Shown here piece after piece: positions 42,473-52,089 of a stretch of DNA of 64,000 bases (its first letter is position 1; each line of letters starts with the position of its first letter). This DNA comes from Variovorax paradoxus (GTDB lineage Bacteria > Pseudomonadota > Gammaproteobacteria > Burkholderiales > Burkholderiaceae_C). The notes beneath the pieces are model-generated. The model saw only the letters and a program-made list of their open reading frames with translations, was not told where the DNA came from and made no database searches. A program made the translations under genes and the position numbers. The stretch spans positions 122,212 through 186,211 of the forward strand of contig NZ_JAUSRN010000013.1 of NCBI RefSeq assembly GCF_030811855.1, in the 5' to 3' direction.

Positions 42473-43063
42473 TCACTTCTTGGCGGGAGCCTTGGCTGGG
42501 GCCTTGGCGGGAGCGGCGCCTTGTTGCGAGCCGCCGGTCGGAGCACCCAGCGCCTTGGCCACGTTTTCGTCGAGTGCGCGCATCTTGGGTTCGATGGTTC
42601 CGCGCGTTTCGGTCACGAGCTTTTCGGTCAGGGCGGTCTGCATCTTCGGATTCAGGTCCTGGTACTTCTTGCTGAGCGGCGAGTTGATCCAGGCCAGCAG
42701 TTGCTTGAGTTCTTCTTCGCTGAAGTTCTGCTCGAGCAGCGGGGTGAGGGCGCCTGGTGCCAGCTGCACGGCCTTGTCGCGCACGATCGGATAGGCCTCG
42801 TCGAAGTACTTCTTCAGTTCGGCGTCGGCGGCCTTGGCAGCCGACTCGCGCTTGGCTTCGGGCACTTGCGTTTGCAGGTACTGCGAACCAGCCTGCGCGA
42901 TGGGCGCGCTCGATTGCTCGACCAGTCCGCGTGCGAGGGATTCGATGCCGGGGCGTTGCACGTCCACGAACTGCTTGATAAGCGCGGCTTTGTCCTGCGC
43001 CATGGCGGCCATCGAGCTGCCAGCCAGGGCGACAGTCAGAAGTGCGAGCTTGAATTTTTTCAC
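42473..43063 (-). CDS. DUF2059-domain exported protein
   Basis: 196 residues with a signal peptide (KFKLALLTVALAGSSMAAMAQ). The DUF2059 core is visible at residues about 95-160 (PIVRDKAVQLAPGALTPLLEQNFSEEELKQLLAWINSPLSKKYQDL). The C-terminus is an Ala/Lys/Pro tail (APAKAPAKAPAKAPAKK-like). Its ATG overlaps the gyrA stop (ATGA at 43063-43060), so it is translated with gyrase A. Function unknown; a periplasmic role is inferred from the signal. Confidence 0.85.
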   Translation of the reverse strand: MKKFKLALLTVALAGSSMAAMAQDKAALIKQFVDVQRPGIESLARGLVEQSSAPIAQAGSQYLQTQVPEAKRESAAKAADAELKKYFDEAYPIVRDKAVQLAPGALTPLLEQNFSEEELKQLLAWINSPLSKKYQDLNPKMQTALTEKLVTETRGTIEPKMRALDENVAKALGAPTGGSQQGAAPAKAPAKAPAKK

Positions 43064-45705
43064 TGAGGGTTCTCCGTTGAAGATGTGGAAGTATCGTCTG
43101 CGCCCGGCTCGGTCTCGCCGTTGGCGTCGTTTTCGACGATTCGCTGTAGCCCGCTGAGTTTGGCGCCTTCGTCGAGCCCGATCAGCGTGACGCCTTGCGT
43201 CGCGCGACCCAGTTCACGAATCTCGGCAACCCGGGTGCGCACTAGCACGCCCTTGTCGGTGATGAGCATGATCTCATCGTCCGCATGCACGAGGGTGGCG
43301 GCAACGACTTTGCCGTTGCGCTCGCTCTGTTGAATCGCAATCATGCCTTTGGTTCCCCGGCCATGACGGGTGTACTCGGTAATGCTTGTGCGCTTTCCGT
43401 AACCATTTTCGGTGGCGGTGAGCACGCTTTGCTGCTCGTCCTCGGCCACCAGCATGGCAATTACGCCTTGGCCCGGGTCGAGCGACATGCCGCGCACGCC
43501 GCGAGCATTGCGCCCCAGCGGACGCACGTCCTCTTCGTCGAAGCGCACCGCCTTGCCGCCGTCGCTGAACAGCATCACGTCGTGCTTGCCGTCGGTGAGG
43601 GCGGCGCCGATGAGGTAGTCGCCCTCATCGAGGTTGACTGCGATGATGCCGCCCTTGCGGGGGTTGTTGAATTCGTCGAGCGTGGTCTTCTTGACCGTGC
43701 CCATGGAGGTGGCCATGAACACATACTGGTCGGCCGGGAAGTTGCGCTTCTCGCCGGTCAGGGCAAGTGCCACATTGATCTTCTCGCCTTCCTGCAGCGG
43801 GAACATGTTGACGATCGGGCGGCCGCGCGATCCGCGCGATCCCGCCGGCACTTCCCACACCTTGAGCCAGTAGAGCCGGCCGCGGTTGGAAAAGCACAGG
43901 ATGTAGTCGTGCGTGTTGGCAATGAAGAGCTGGTCGATCCAGTCGTCTTCCTTGGTGACCGTGGCCTGCTTGCCGCGCCCGCCGCGTTTTTGCGCCCGGT
44001 ATTCGTGGAGCGGCTGGCTCTTGATGTAGCCGCTGTGCGAGAGCGTCACCACCATGTCGGTCGGGGTGATCAGGTCTTCGGTCGAGAGATCGAAAGCGCT
44101 GTGCTCGACCAGGCTGCGGCGCGCGCCGAGCTTCGATTGGCCGAACTCCTGCTTGATGGTGCCGAGTTCGTCACCGATGATGACCGAAACACGCTCGGGC
44201 TTGGCCAGGATGTCGAGCAGGTCGTCGATCTCTGCCATGACTTCCTTGTACTCGGCAACGATCTTGTCCTGCTCGAGACCGGTCAGGCGCTGCAGGCGCA
44301 TCTGAAGGATTTCTTGGGCCTGGGTTTCCGACAGGCGATAGAGACCGTCCGAACCCATGCCGAACTCGCGCTCCAGGCCCTCGGGGCGGTAGTCGTCGGC
44401 ATTGACCACGCCGCCATCGGCGCGTGAACGCGTGAGCATTTCGCGCACCAGCTTGCTGTCCCAGCTGCGGGTCATCAGTTCGGCCTTGGCGACCGGCGGC
44501 GTCGGGGCGTTGCGGATGATCGAAATGAAATCGTCGATGTTGGCCAGCGCCACCGCGAGGCCTTCGAGTACGTGGCCGCGTTCTCGGGCCTTGCGCAGGG
44601 TGAAGACGGTGCGGCGCGTGACCACTTCGCGGCGGTGCTGCAGGAAGACCTGGATCAGGTCCTTCAGATTGCACAGCTTGGGCTGGCCATCGACCAGCGC
44701 CACCATGTTGATGCCGAAGGTGTCTTGCAGCTGCGTCTGCTTATAGAGGTTGTTGAGCACCACCTCGGGCACTTCGCCGCGCTTGAGCTCGATCACCAGG
44801 CGCATACCCGACTTGTCAGACTCGTCCTGGATGTGGCTGATGCCTTCGATCTTCTTTTCGTGCACCAGCTCGGCCATGCGCTCCTGCAGCGTCTTCTTGT
44901 TGACCTGGTAGGGGAGCTCGTCGACGATGATCGCCTGGCGCTGGCCACGGTCGATGTCCTCGAAGTGGCACTTGGCGCGCATCACGACCTTGCCGCGGCC
45001 CGTGCGGTAGCCGTCCCGGACGCCATTGATGCCGTAAATGATGCCGGCGGTGGGGAAGTCGGGCGCCGGCACGATTTCCATCAACTCGTCGATGGAGGCC
45101 TCCGGATTGCGCAGCAAGTGCAGGCAGGCGTCCACCACTTCATTGAGATTGTGCGGTGGAATATTGGTGGCCATGCCCACTGCAATACCGCCGGAGCCAT
45201 TCACCAGCAAATTGGGCAGTTTGCTCGGCAAGACCTTGGGCTCTTTTTCCGAACCGTCGTAATTGTCTTGGAAATCGACAGTTTCCTTGTCGATATCGCC
45301 CAGCATTTCGTGCGCAATTTTGGCGAGCCGGATTTCCGTATACCGCATTGCGGCCGCGTTGTCTCCGTCGACCGACCCGAAGTTGCCTTGGCCGTCGACC
45401 AGCATATGACGCATGGAAAAGTCCTGCGCCAGCCGCACGATGGTGTCGTAGACCGACTGGTCACCGTGCGGGTGGTACTTACCGATCACGTCGCCCACGA
45501 TACGGGCGGACTTCTTGTAGGCCCGGTTCCAGTCGTTGTTGAGCTCGTGCATGGCGTACAGCACTCGCCGGTGCACCGGCTTGAGGCCGTCGCGCGCATC
45601 GGGAAGCGCCCGGCCAACGATCACGCTCATGGCGTAATCGAGATAGCTGCTGCGCATTTCCTCTTCGAGACTAATGGGCAGGGTTTCTTTGGCGAAGGAG
45701 GTCAT
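43060..45705 (-). CDS. gyrA: DNA gyrase subunit A
   Basis: 881 residues. The catalytic tyrosine is Tyr122 in AAAMRYTEIRL; the GyrA-box-like KRGGRGKQ and six C-terminal beta-pinwheel repeats (residues about 530-850) complete the protein. It cuts and passes DNA to introduce negative supercoils together with GyrB. The quinolone-resistance-determining region reads HPHGDQSVYD, so residue 83 is Gln where E. coli has Ser, while Asp87 is kept. It is divergent from ompA across 225 bases and leads the serC-pheA-tyrA run. Confidence 0.97.
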   Translation of the reverse strand: MTSFAKETLPISLEEEMRSSYLDYAMSVIVGRALPDARDGLKPVHRRVLYAMHELNNDWNRAYKKSARIVGDVIGKYHPHGDQSVYDTIVRLAQDFSMRHMLVDGQGNFGSVDGDNAAAMRYTEIRLAKIAHEMLGDIDKETVDFQDNYDGSEKEPKVLPSKLPNLLVNGSGGIAVGMATNIPPHNLNEVVDACLHLLRNPEASIDELMEIVPAPDFPTAGIIYGINGVRDGYRTGRGKVVMRAKCHFEDIDRGQRQAIIVDELPYQVNKKTLQERMAELVHEKKIEGISHIQDESDKSGMRLVIELKRGEVPEVVLNNLYKQTQLQDTFGINMVALVDGQPKLCNLKDLIQVFLQHRREVVTRRTVFTLRKARERGHVLEGLAVALANIDDFISIIRNAPTPPVAKAELMTRSWDSKLVREMLTRSRADGGVVNADDYRPEGLEREFGMGSDGLYRLSETQAQEILQMRLQRLTGLEQDKIVAEYKEVMAEIDDLLDILAKPERVSVIIGDELGTIKQEFGQSKLGARRSLVEHSAFDLSTEDLITPTDMVVTLSHSGYIKSQPLHEYRAQKRGGRGKQATVTKEDDWIDQLFIANTHDYILCFSNRGRLYWLKVWEVPAGSRGSRGRPIVNMFPLQEGEKINVALALTGEKRNFPADQYVFMATSMGTVKKTTLDEFNNPRKGGIIAVNLDEGDYLIGAALTDGKHDVMLFSDGGKAVRFDEEDVRPLGRNARGVRGMSLDPGQGVIAMLVAEDEQQSVLTATENGYGKRTSITEYTRHGRGTKGMIAIQQSERNGKVVAATLVHADDEIMLITDKGVLVRTRVAEIRELGRATQGVTLIGLDEGAKLSGLQRIVENDANGETEPGADDTSTSSTENPQ

Positions 45706-45930
45706 TGAGCGAGAGGCTGGCGGCAGGAAGGCGAAATTTTACGCTGTGAGGGGTGTCGCACCGCCGCAACAGAAGGCGGCTATTCCGCCTCCGTCCTACG
45801 CTTCCGGGCCGTCCAGCGGCCTGTTTGCCAAAGACCCTATGGCACAATCGCCTCAACGTTTTGGGTGGTGGTCACTTAAAGCGTCCTTGATTCGCAGCGC
45901 GGCTGCGGCTTTTTCCCCAAGAGGAGAACC

Positions 45931-46587
45931 ATGAAGAAACTGAATAAAGTGGCGATGATGTTTGCAGTCGCTGCGCTCGCCACTGCCGCCGGCGCGCAGA
46001 CCCGTGTCACCGCTGCGAATGGCGGTCCTACGATCGACAACTGGCAGAACGGCACCGGCGAACTGGTTTGGAAGAACGGCACCAATGAACTGTGCTGGCG
46101 CGATGCCAACTGGACGCCGGCTACCGCCGCCGCCGGTTGCGACGGTGCCCTGGTCGCCGCAGCACCTGCTGCAGTTATCCCGACTCCTACTGCACCGGCC
46201 GCTCCCGCGCCCGCACCGCAAGTCGCTGCTTCGAAGGTTACCTTCGCTGCTGACGCATTCTTCGACTTCGACAAGTCGGTTCTGAAGCCTGAAGGTCGCG
46301 CTAAGCTGACCGACCTGGTCTCGAAGATCCGTGACGTCAACCTCGAAGTCATCATCGCTGTGGGCCACACCGACTCCATCGGTTCGGACGCCTACAACCA
46401 GCGTCTGTCGGTGCGCCGCGCCGAAGCCGTCAAGGCCTTCCTGGTCTCGAAGGGCATCGAACGCAACCGCGTCTACACCGAAGGCAAGGGCGAGAAGCAG
46501 CCTGTGGCTGACAACAAGACCAAGGAAGGCCGCGCCAAGAACCGCCGCGTGGAAATCGAAGTGGTCGGCACCCGCGCCAACAAGTGA
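45931..46587 (+). CDS. OmpA-family outer membrane / peptidoglycan-binding protein
   Basis: 218 residues. A signal peptide ends near AAGAQT, then a segment GELVWKNGTNELCWRDANWTPATAAAGCDG, a Pro/Ala linker, and an OmpA C-terminal domain (FAADAFFDFDKSVLKPEGRAKL, GHTDSIGSDAYNQRLSVRRAEAVKAFL, GRAKNRRVEIEV), which binds peptidoglycan. An AGAGGAG site precedes the ATG. There is no beta-barrel, so it is a periplasmic or lipid-anchored linker type rather than a porin. A strong terminator follows. Confidence 0.92.
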   Translation: MKKLNKVAMMFAVAALATAAGAQTRVTAANGGPTIDNWQNGTGELVWKNGTNELCWRDANWTPATAAAGCDGALVAAAPAAVIPTPTAPAAPAPAPQVAASKVTFAADAFFDFDKSVLKPEGRAKLTDLVSKIRDVNLEVIIAVGHTDSIGSDAYNQRLSVRRAEAVKAFLVSKGIERNRVYTEGKGEKQPVADNKTKEGRAKNRRVEIEVVGTRANK

Positions 46588-46608
46588 TTCGATTGAATCG
46601 CTAAAACA

Positions 46609-46633
46609 AACCCCGCCTCGGCGGGGTTTTTTT
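46609..46633 (+). terminator. Rho-independent terminator after the ompA-like gene
   Basis: CCCCGC (46611-46616) and GCGGGG (46621-46626) pair across CTCG, followed by seven T. Confidence 0.92.
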
Positions 46634-46713
46634 ATGCCTTTCCAATTCCTTTCGGACAAGGGGCAAGCGCCTCGCGGCCTTCATCGGCCCGTTCTCCGTT
46701 TCATAATCGCGTC

Positions 46714-47445
46714 ATGACAGATAACGTGAATGCCGATCCGGCGGAACTCGCCAAGTTTTCGGAGCTTGCCCATCGCTGGTGGGATTTGGACAGCGAATTT
46801 CGTCCGCTCCATGAAATCAATCCGTTGAGGTTGGAATGGATTGACGGAATTGCGCCCATTTCGCAGCGCAAGGTGCTCGATATCGGTTGCGGCGGAGGCA
46901 TCCTCGCCGATTCGATGGCCCGAAAAGGCGCCGACGTGCTTGGGATCGACCTGGCAAGCAAGGCGCTGAAGGTTGCGAGGCTGCACGCGCTCGAAGCCGG
47001 CACCAGCGGCGTCAAATACCGTGAAATCAGCGCCGAGGCGCTCGCAGCGGAGGCACCTGGCAGTTTCGATGTCGTGACTTGCATGGAAATGCTCGAGCAC
47101 GTGCCCGAGCCCGCGTCGATCGTCAAGGCTTGCGCCACGCTCGTGAAGCCCGGCGGCTGGGTGTTCTTCTCGACGATCAACCGCAACCTCAAGTCTTTCA
47201 TGCTGGCCATCGTCGGCGCCGAATACGTGCTGGGCATGCTTCCACGCGGCACGCACGAGTACGCCAAGCTGATTCGGCCCAGCGAACTGGCGGCACACTG
47301 CCGCGTAGCGGGCCTCGACCTCAGGCACACGCGGGGGATGGAGCACAACCCGTTGACGCGCCGGTATTGGCTCAGCGGCGACACCAGCGTCAATTACATG
47401 TTCGCCACGCAGAAGCCGGCCCTCGCGACGGGTTTGTCGGCGTGA
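46714..47445 (+). CDS. ubiG: Ubiquinone biosynthesis O-methyltransferase UbiG
   Basis: 243 residues. FSELAHRWWDLDSEFRPLHEINPLRLEWI is typical of UbiG, then the SAM-binding motif VLDIGCGGGILADSMA and DVVTCMEMLEHVPEP. It methylates the two hydroxyl groups in ubiquinone synthesis at the inner face of the membrane. Its stop overlaps the start of gph (GTGA at 47442-47445). The neighbourhood ompA-ubiG-gph is typical of Burkholderiales. Confidence 0.95.
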   Translation: MTDNVNADPAELAKFSELAHRWWDLDSEFRPLHEINPLRLEWIDGIAPISQRKVLDIGCGGGILADSMARKGADVLGIDLASKALKVARLHALEAGTSGVKYREISAEALAAEAPGSFDVVTCMEMLEHVPEPASIVKACATLVKPGGWVFFSTINRNLKSFMLAIVGAEYVLGMLPRGTHEYAKLIRPSELAAHCRVAGLDLRHTRGMEHNPLTRRYWLSGDTSVNYMFATQKPALATGLSA

Positions 47446-48110
47446 CGGCCACCGCAATCAAGGCCGTGCTGTTCGATCTGGACGGCACGCTGATCGACAG
47501 CGCGCCCGATCTGGGCGCCGCCGCCGACAAGATGCGCACCGATCGCGGCCTCGAGTCATACCCGCTGGAGCGCTATCGGTTCATGGCTGGCGCCGGGGCT
47601 CGGGGCATGCTCGGCGTGGCTTTTGGCATCACGCCCGACGCACCGGAGTTTCCCGAACTACGTGAAGAGTTCTTCGTCACCTACGAGAACCGGATGCTGC
47701 TCAATACGCAGGTGTTCGACGGGGTGCAGGCGCTCATCGACGCGATTTGTGCACGCGGACTGGCGTGGGGCGTGGTCACCAACAAGTCGGCCCGTTTCAC
47801 CGATCCGCTGACACGCGCGATTCCGCTTTTCAGCAGCGCCGGCGCCATCGTGAGCGGTGACACGACGCCTTTCTCCAAGCCCCATCCCGAACCCCTGCAT
47901 GAAGCAGCGCGGCGGCTTGGAATTCCGTCCAGCGCCTGCATCTACGTGGGAGACGACGAACGCGACATCATCGCGGGGCGCGCTGCGGGCATGCGGACGA
48001 TTGCTGCTACCTATGGTTACATGGGGCCTCAGGCCGATGCGACCCTCTGGGAGGCCGACGCCGCAATTACTTCGCCCCTGGAGCTCTTGCAATACCTCAA
48101 CCCGGCCTAA
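47442..48110 (+). CDS. gph: Phosphoglycolate phosphatase (HAD family)
   Basis: 222 residues from GTG at 47442, which overlaps the ubiG stop. HAD motif I is VLFDLDGTLIDSAPD, motif II is VVTNKS, motif III FSKPHPEP and motif IV CIYVGDDERDIIAGRAAGM. It dephosphorylates 2-phosphoglycolate in the cytoplasm; close HAD relatives act on other phosphoesters, so the exact substrate rests on family resemblance and position next to ubiG. A longer open frame reaching back to 47079 lies inside ubiG and is not used. Confidence 0.92.
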   Translation: MTATAIKAVLFDLDGTLIDSAPDLGAAADKMRTDRGLESYPLERYRFMAGAGARGMLGVAFGITPDAPEFPELREEFFVTYENRMLLNTQVFDGVQALIDAICARGLAWGVVTNKSARFTDPLTRAIPLFSSAGAIVSGDTTPFSKPHPEPLHEAARRLGIPSSACIYVGDDERDIIAGRAAGMRTIAATYGYMGPQADATLWEADAAITSPLELLQYLNPA

Positions 48111-48113
48111 AAT
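48085..48113 (+). promoter_or_regulatory. Probable sigma-70 promoter of ssrA
   Basis: TCTTGC (48085-48090) and TAAAAT (48108-48113) are spaced by 17 bases and end 9 bases before the tmRNA start. The promoter lies inside the last codons of gph. Confidence 0.5.
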
Positions 48114-48122
48114 GGTGAGCTT

Positions 48123-48507
48123 GGGGCTGCACTGGTTTCGACGTGGGTTCGGAATCGCAGCGGGGCATGTCGAGCTGAATGCGCTCGTAAAACAGATTCA
48201 AACAAACTAACTGCAAACGACGAACGTTTCGCACTCGCTGCTTAATTGCCAGTGAGCCTTGCAACAGTTGGCCGATGGGCTGGGCAAGGGGGTCTGGAGC
48301 AATCCTGACCTCCCGGCTGCAAGGATAATTACATGGGCTGGCTCCGATCCGGGTACCTTGGGTCGGGGCGAGAAAATAGGGTGCTGGCGTCCGGTTTAGC
48401 GTGTGACTGCGCGACTTCGGAAGCGAGACTTAAATCAGATCACTAAACATGTAGAACTGCGCGAAGAAGGCTTGCGGACGGGGGTTCAAATCCCCCCAGC
48501 TCCACCA
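48123..48507 (+). ncRNA. ssrA: Transfer-messenger RNA
   Basis: 385 nt. The 5' end GGGGCTGCACTGGTTTCGAC and the 3' end, with the T-loop GGTTCAAATCC and acceptor CCCCAGCTCCACCA, form the tRNA-like part. The tag frame at 48213-48245 reads ANDERFALAA then TAA, preceded by a resume Ala from charging, the common betaproteobacterial tag. It rescues stalled ribosomes with SmpB. CCA is encoded. Confidence 0.97.
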
Positions 48508-48514
48508 TCCAGCA

Positions 48515-48550
48515 CAAAAAAGCCAACCGCTTGCCGGTTGGCTTTTTTTT
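48515..48550 (+). terminator. Rho-independent terminator after ssrA
   Basis: AGCCAACCG and CGGTTGGCT pair around a short loop, with an A-run before and eight T after. Confidence 0.92.
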
Positions 48551-48653
48551 GGTCTGACGCACGGCTATAGTCAGCGGGCGCTGTCACGCCACAACGGCTC
48601 CGCGTCTCGCAAGGGGCGCGGCTGCCCGCCTCGATCCGCAATAAAAGGACGCC

Positions 48654-50249
48654 GTGCCCGATTCACTGACTTCGACGCTCACGAGCTATTACGACGCGGT
48701 GCCCTATGAATCGCACCCGTTCCCGCAAACGGCGGTCGAGCATCTCGAAGCCATCGCGTTCCTGTTCGGCCTCCGGACGCCTGCTCCCGCCCGGGCGAGG
48801 GTGCTGGAGCTTGGCTGCGCCGCAGGCGGCAACCTGATTCCGTTCGCCGCTCGCCATCCAGAGGCCAGTGCCCTCGGCCTCGACTTGTCGAAGGTCCAGG
48901 TGGAGCAGGGTGCACGTGCGATTTCCCGCGCGTCATTGCCGAATATGGAGCTGCGGGTGTTCGACCTCGCCGAGGTCGATGCATCGTTCGGCCAGTTCGA
49001 CTACATCGTCTGCCACGGGGTCTACAGCTGGGTGCCGGGTCCGGTGCAGGATGCGATTCTCCACATCTGCAGCGAGAACCTTGCGCCGGACGGCGTCGCC
49101 TACGTCAGCTACAACGTGTACCCGGGCTGGAAGGCGAGGGAGATCGTGCGCGACGCGATGATCCTGCGCGGCGGCCCGCGAGATACTCCGCAAGAGCAGT
49201 TGTCCTATGCACGCGGCATGCTCGAGTTTCTGGAGCAGTCGGCCCGTTCGGACAGCGTTCTCAAGAAAACGCTCGAAGAGACGATGCCGATTGTGCGCAG
49301 TGCCAGCAGCTACTACCTGCTGCACGAATTCCTCGAGCCCTGCAACGCACCTTGCTATTTCAAGGAGTTTGCCGCGCGCGCCGAAGCGAATGGGCTTACC
49401 TACCTCGCGGATGCAGAGCCTTCGACCATGTTCGTGCAGAACTATGGCGAAAAGGTTCGTGAGCCGCTGCTGCGCGAGTGCGGCGGAAGCCAGGTGCTGA
49501 TGGAACAGTACCTCGACTTTCTCGTCAATCGCACCTTTCGCCAGACCTTGCTGGTCAAACAGGGCCGCGGCGGCGACATCCGCTACCGGCTCGACCACGA
49601 CCGCATTCGCGGACTTGAATTCGCCGGTGTGTTCGCGGCGGCGGACGGCGGCGCTCTGACCCTCGATACGCGCGAGCAGCCGTGCAGGGCGCTGCGCAAT
49701 CTCACGGTGACGCTGCGCCTGCCGGTGCACAAGGCCTTGGCGCAGGTGCTCGATTCCCGCTACCCGGCCAGCACGTCGTTCGAGGCGCTGGTCGCCGCGG
49801 TGGTGTCTGTCACGGGTGAGGCGCGCACGTCCGTCGAGCCGCACGTGCTGTCGATGCTCGAAGAACTGCTTATTCTTGGCGCCGTGCGTATGCGGCGCGG
49901 GCCAGTGCAGGTCGCCACCGAGATATCGGCGTGCCCGCGTGCCCTGCAGTCGGTTCGAACCGCATCCGGTCTCGCGTTGTCGGCCGGAAACTCGGCCAGT
50001 GTCTGCAACCAATGGCACGATTCCGTGGAACTCACCGCGCTCGAGCGTTGCCTGTTGCCGCTGCTCGATGGTGCGCATTCGCACGAGATGCTGGCCGACC
50101 ACCTGGTGGGCGAGGTGCTTGCCGATCGCCTGAGATTCGTTCAGAACGACAAGCCGCTGACCGAAACTTCGGCCATCAAGGAACTCGCGCTGAAGCATGT
50201 GGCGCTTGGCTTGAACGACTTGCGGCGCAAGGCGCTACTGGTCGCATGA
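48654..50249 (+). CDS. Class I SAM methyltransferase with methyltransferase regulatory domain (PKMT-like)
   Basis: 531 residues from GTG at 48654, preceded by AAAAGGA. The N-terminal Rossmann domain has VLELGCAAGGNLIPFAARHP and LGLDLSKVQVEQG. A regulatory domain follows (residues about 215-300, SSYYLLHEFLEPCNAPCYFKEFAARAEANGLTYLADAEPSTMF), then a C-terminal winged-helix-like part. This layout matches the protein lysine methyltransferases known from Rickettsia, and related proteins of uncharacterised target in proteobacteria. The methyl acceptor is unknown here. It stands between tmRNA and ggt with no obvious operon partner. Confidence 0.85.
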   Translation: MPDSLTSTLTSYYDAVPYESHPFPQTAVEHLEAIAFLFGLRTPAPARARVLELGCAAGGNLIPFAARHPEASALGLDLSKVQVEQGARAISRASLPNMELRVFDLAEVDASFGQFDYIVCHGVYSWVPGPVQDAILHICSENLAPDGVAYVSYNVYPGWKAREIVRDAMILRGGPRDTPQEQLSYARGMLEFLEQSARSDSVLKKTLEETMPIVRSASSYYLLHEFLEPCNAPCYFKEFAARAEANGLTYLADAEPSTMFVQNYGEKVREPLLRECGGSQVLMEQYLDFLVNRTFRQTLLVKQGRGGDIRYRLDHDRIRGLEFAGVFAAADGGALTLDTREQPCRALRNLTVTLRLPVHKALAQVLDSRYPASTSFEALVAAVVSVTGEARTSVEPHVLSMLEELLILGAVRMRRGPVQVATEISACPRALQSVRTASGLALSAGNSASVCNQWHDSVELTALERCLLPLLDGAHSHEMLADHLVGEVLADRLRFVQNDKPLTETSAIKELALKHVALGLNDLRRKALLVA

Positions 50250-50299
50250 CGCGGTCTATCTCCTTTCATCATCATCCAACTCAACGAGGGACTTTCTCC

Positions 50300-52036
50300 A
50301 TGCAGCAACTCCACTGGACTCCAACATTGCGCGCCGCGGTGGCGGCCGCGCTCGTCCTGGCGGGCGCAAGTGCTTCCAATGCCGCCTCGCAGGCGCCGGT
50401 CGCGGCCGAACACGGCATGGTAGTGAGTGCGCAGCACCTGGCCACCAAGGTGGGCGTCGATGTGCTCAAGCGCGGCGGCAACGCGGTCGATGCGGCGGTG
50501 GCCGTGGGCTATGCGCTGGCCGTGGTGTACCCGGCGGCGGGCAATCTTGGCGGCGGCGGCTTCATGACCGTGCAGCTGGCCGACGGCCGCAAGACTTTTC
50601 TCGACTTCCGCGAGAAGGCACCTCTGGCTGCAACGGCCAACATGTACCTCGACAAGGACGGCAACGTCATCAAGGGCCTGAGCACCAACGGCCACTTGGC
50701 CGTGGGCGTGCCCGGCTCCGTGTCGGGCATGGAATACGCGCGCGAGAAATACGGCACCATGAAGCGCGCCGACCTGATCGCCCCCTCGATCCAGCTGGCC
50801 GAGAAAGGCTTTGCGCTGGAGCAGGGCGACATCGACATGCTGCGCACCGCCACCAACGACTTCAAGAAAGACCCGGTTTCCGGCGCGATCTTCCTGAACA
50901 AGGGCGAGCCCTTCGCGGTCGGCCAGAAGCTGGTGCAGAAAGACCTCGCCAAGACGCTGCGCGCCGTCAGCGCCAAGGGTGTGGACGGCTTCTACAAGGG
51001 CTGGGTCGGGCAGGCCATCGTGGCGTCGAGCCAGGCCGGCAAGGGCATCATCACCCAGGCCGACCTGGACCAATACAAGACGCGCGAACTGGCGCCGGTC
51101 GAATGCGACTACCGCGGGTATCGCGTGGTGTCGGCGCCGCCGCCGAGCTCGGGTGGCGTGATCATCTGCGAGATGCTCAACATCCTCGAAGGCTATCCTC
51201 TCAAGGACCTGGGCTTTCGCTCGGCCGAGTCGGTGCACTACCAGATCGAGGCCATGCGCCACGCCTACGTCGACCGCAACAGCTACCTGGGCGATCCGGA
51301 CTTCGTGAAGAACCCGCTCGACCGCCTGCTCGACAAGGGCTACGCCGAGAAGATCCGCGCCGCCATCGATCCCAAGAAGGCCGGCGTCTCCAAGGACATC
51401 AAGCCCGGCGTCGCGCCGCACGAAGGCAGCAACACCACCCACTACTCGATCACCGACCAGCAGGGAAATGCGGTCTCGGTCACCTACACGCTCAACGACT
51501 GGTTCGGCGCCAAGGTCACAGCCGACAAGACCGGCGTGCTGCTGAACAACGAGATGGATGACTTCACCGCCAAGATCGGCGTGCCCAACATGTACGGCCT
51601 GGTGCAGGGTGAAGCCAATGCCATTGCCCCGGGCAAGCGGCCGCTCAGCTCGATGAGCCCGACCATCGTCTCGAAGGACGGCAAGCCGGTGTTCGTGGTC
51701 GGCACGCCTGGCGGCAGCCGCATCATCACCGCGGTGCTGCACACCATCCTGAACGTGGTCGACTACGGCATGAACGTGCAGGAAGCCGTCGATGCGCCGC
51801 GCTTCCACCAGCAATGGCTGCCCGACGTCACCAACGTCGAAACCTTTGCGCTGAGCCCCGACACCCGCAAGATCCTGACCGACATGGGCCACAACCTGGG
51901 TGTGCCGCAGCCAGCCAACCACCTGGCGGCGATCATCGTCGGCGCGCCGTCGCTGGGCGGCAAGCCGGTCGGTGCCAATCGCTTCTACGGCGCCAACGAC
52001 CCCCGCCGCAACACCGGGTTGGCACTCGGCTACTGA
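50300..52036 (+). CDS. ggt: Gamma-glutamyltransferase
   Basis: 578 residues from the ATG at 50300, starting a signal peptide (LRAAVAAALVLAGASASNA). The autocatalytic cleavage and nucleophile site is Thr379 in EGSNTTHYSITD; the large subunit carries GGNAVDAAVAVGYALAVVYP and GGGGFM, and the small subunit PLSSMSPTIV and GTPGGSRIITAV. It hydrolyses or transfers gamma-glutamyl groups from glutathione in the periplasm. The frame is open further upstream but only inside the preceding gene. Confidence 0.95.
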   Translation: MQQLHWTPTLRAAVAAALVLAGASASNAASQAPVAAEHGMVVSAQHLATKVGVDVLKRGGNAVDAAVAVGYALAVVYPAAGNLGGGGFMTVQLADGRKTFLDFREKAPLAATANMYLDKDGNVIKGLSTNGHLAVGVPGSVSGMEYAREKYGTMKRADLIAPSIQLAEKGFALEQGDIDMLRTATNDFKKDPVSGAIFLNKGEPFAVGQKLVQKDLAKTLRAVSAKGVDGFYKGWVGQAIVASSQAGKGIITQADLDQYKTRELAPVECDYRGYRVVSAPPPSSGGVIICEMLNILEGYPLKDLGFRSAESVHYQIEAMRHAYVDRNSYLGDPDFVKNPLDRLLDKGYAEKIRAAIDPKKAGVSKDIKPGVAPHEGSNTTHYSITDQQGNAVSVTYTLNDWFGAKVTADKTGVLLNNEMDDFTAKIGVPNMYGLVQGEANAIAPGKRPLSSMSPTIVSKDGKPVFVVGTPGGSRIITAVLHTILNVVDYGMNVQEAVDAPRFHQQWLPDVTNVETFALSPDTRKILTDMGHNLGVPQPANHLAAIIVGAPSLGGKPVGANRFYGANDPRRNTGLALGY

Positions 52037-52089
52037 ATTACCAATACCCCGGCTCAGCTTTTTTCGCATGCGCGGAACACCGTGGAACC

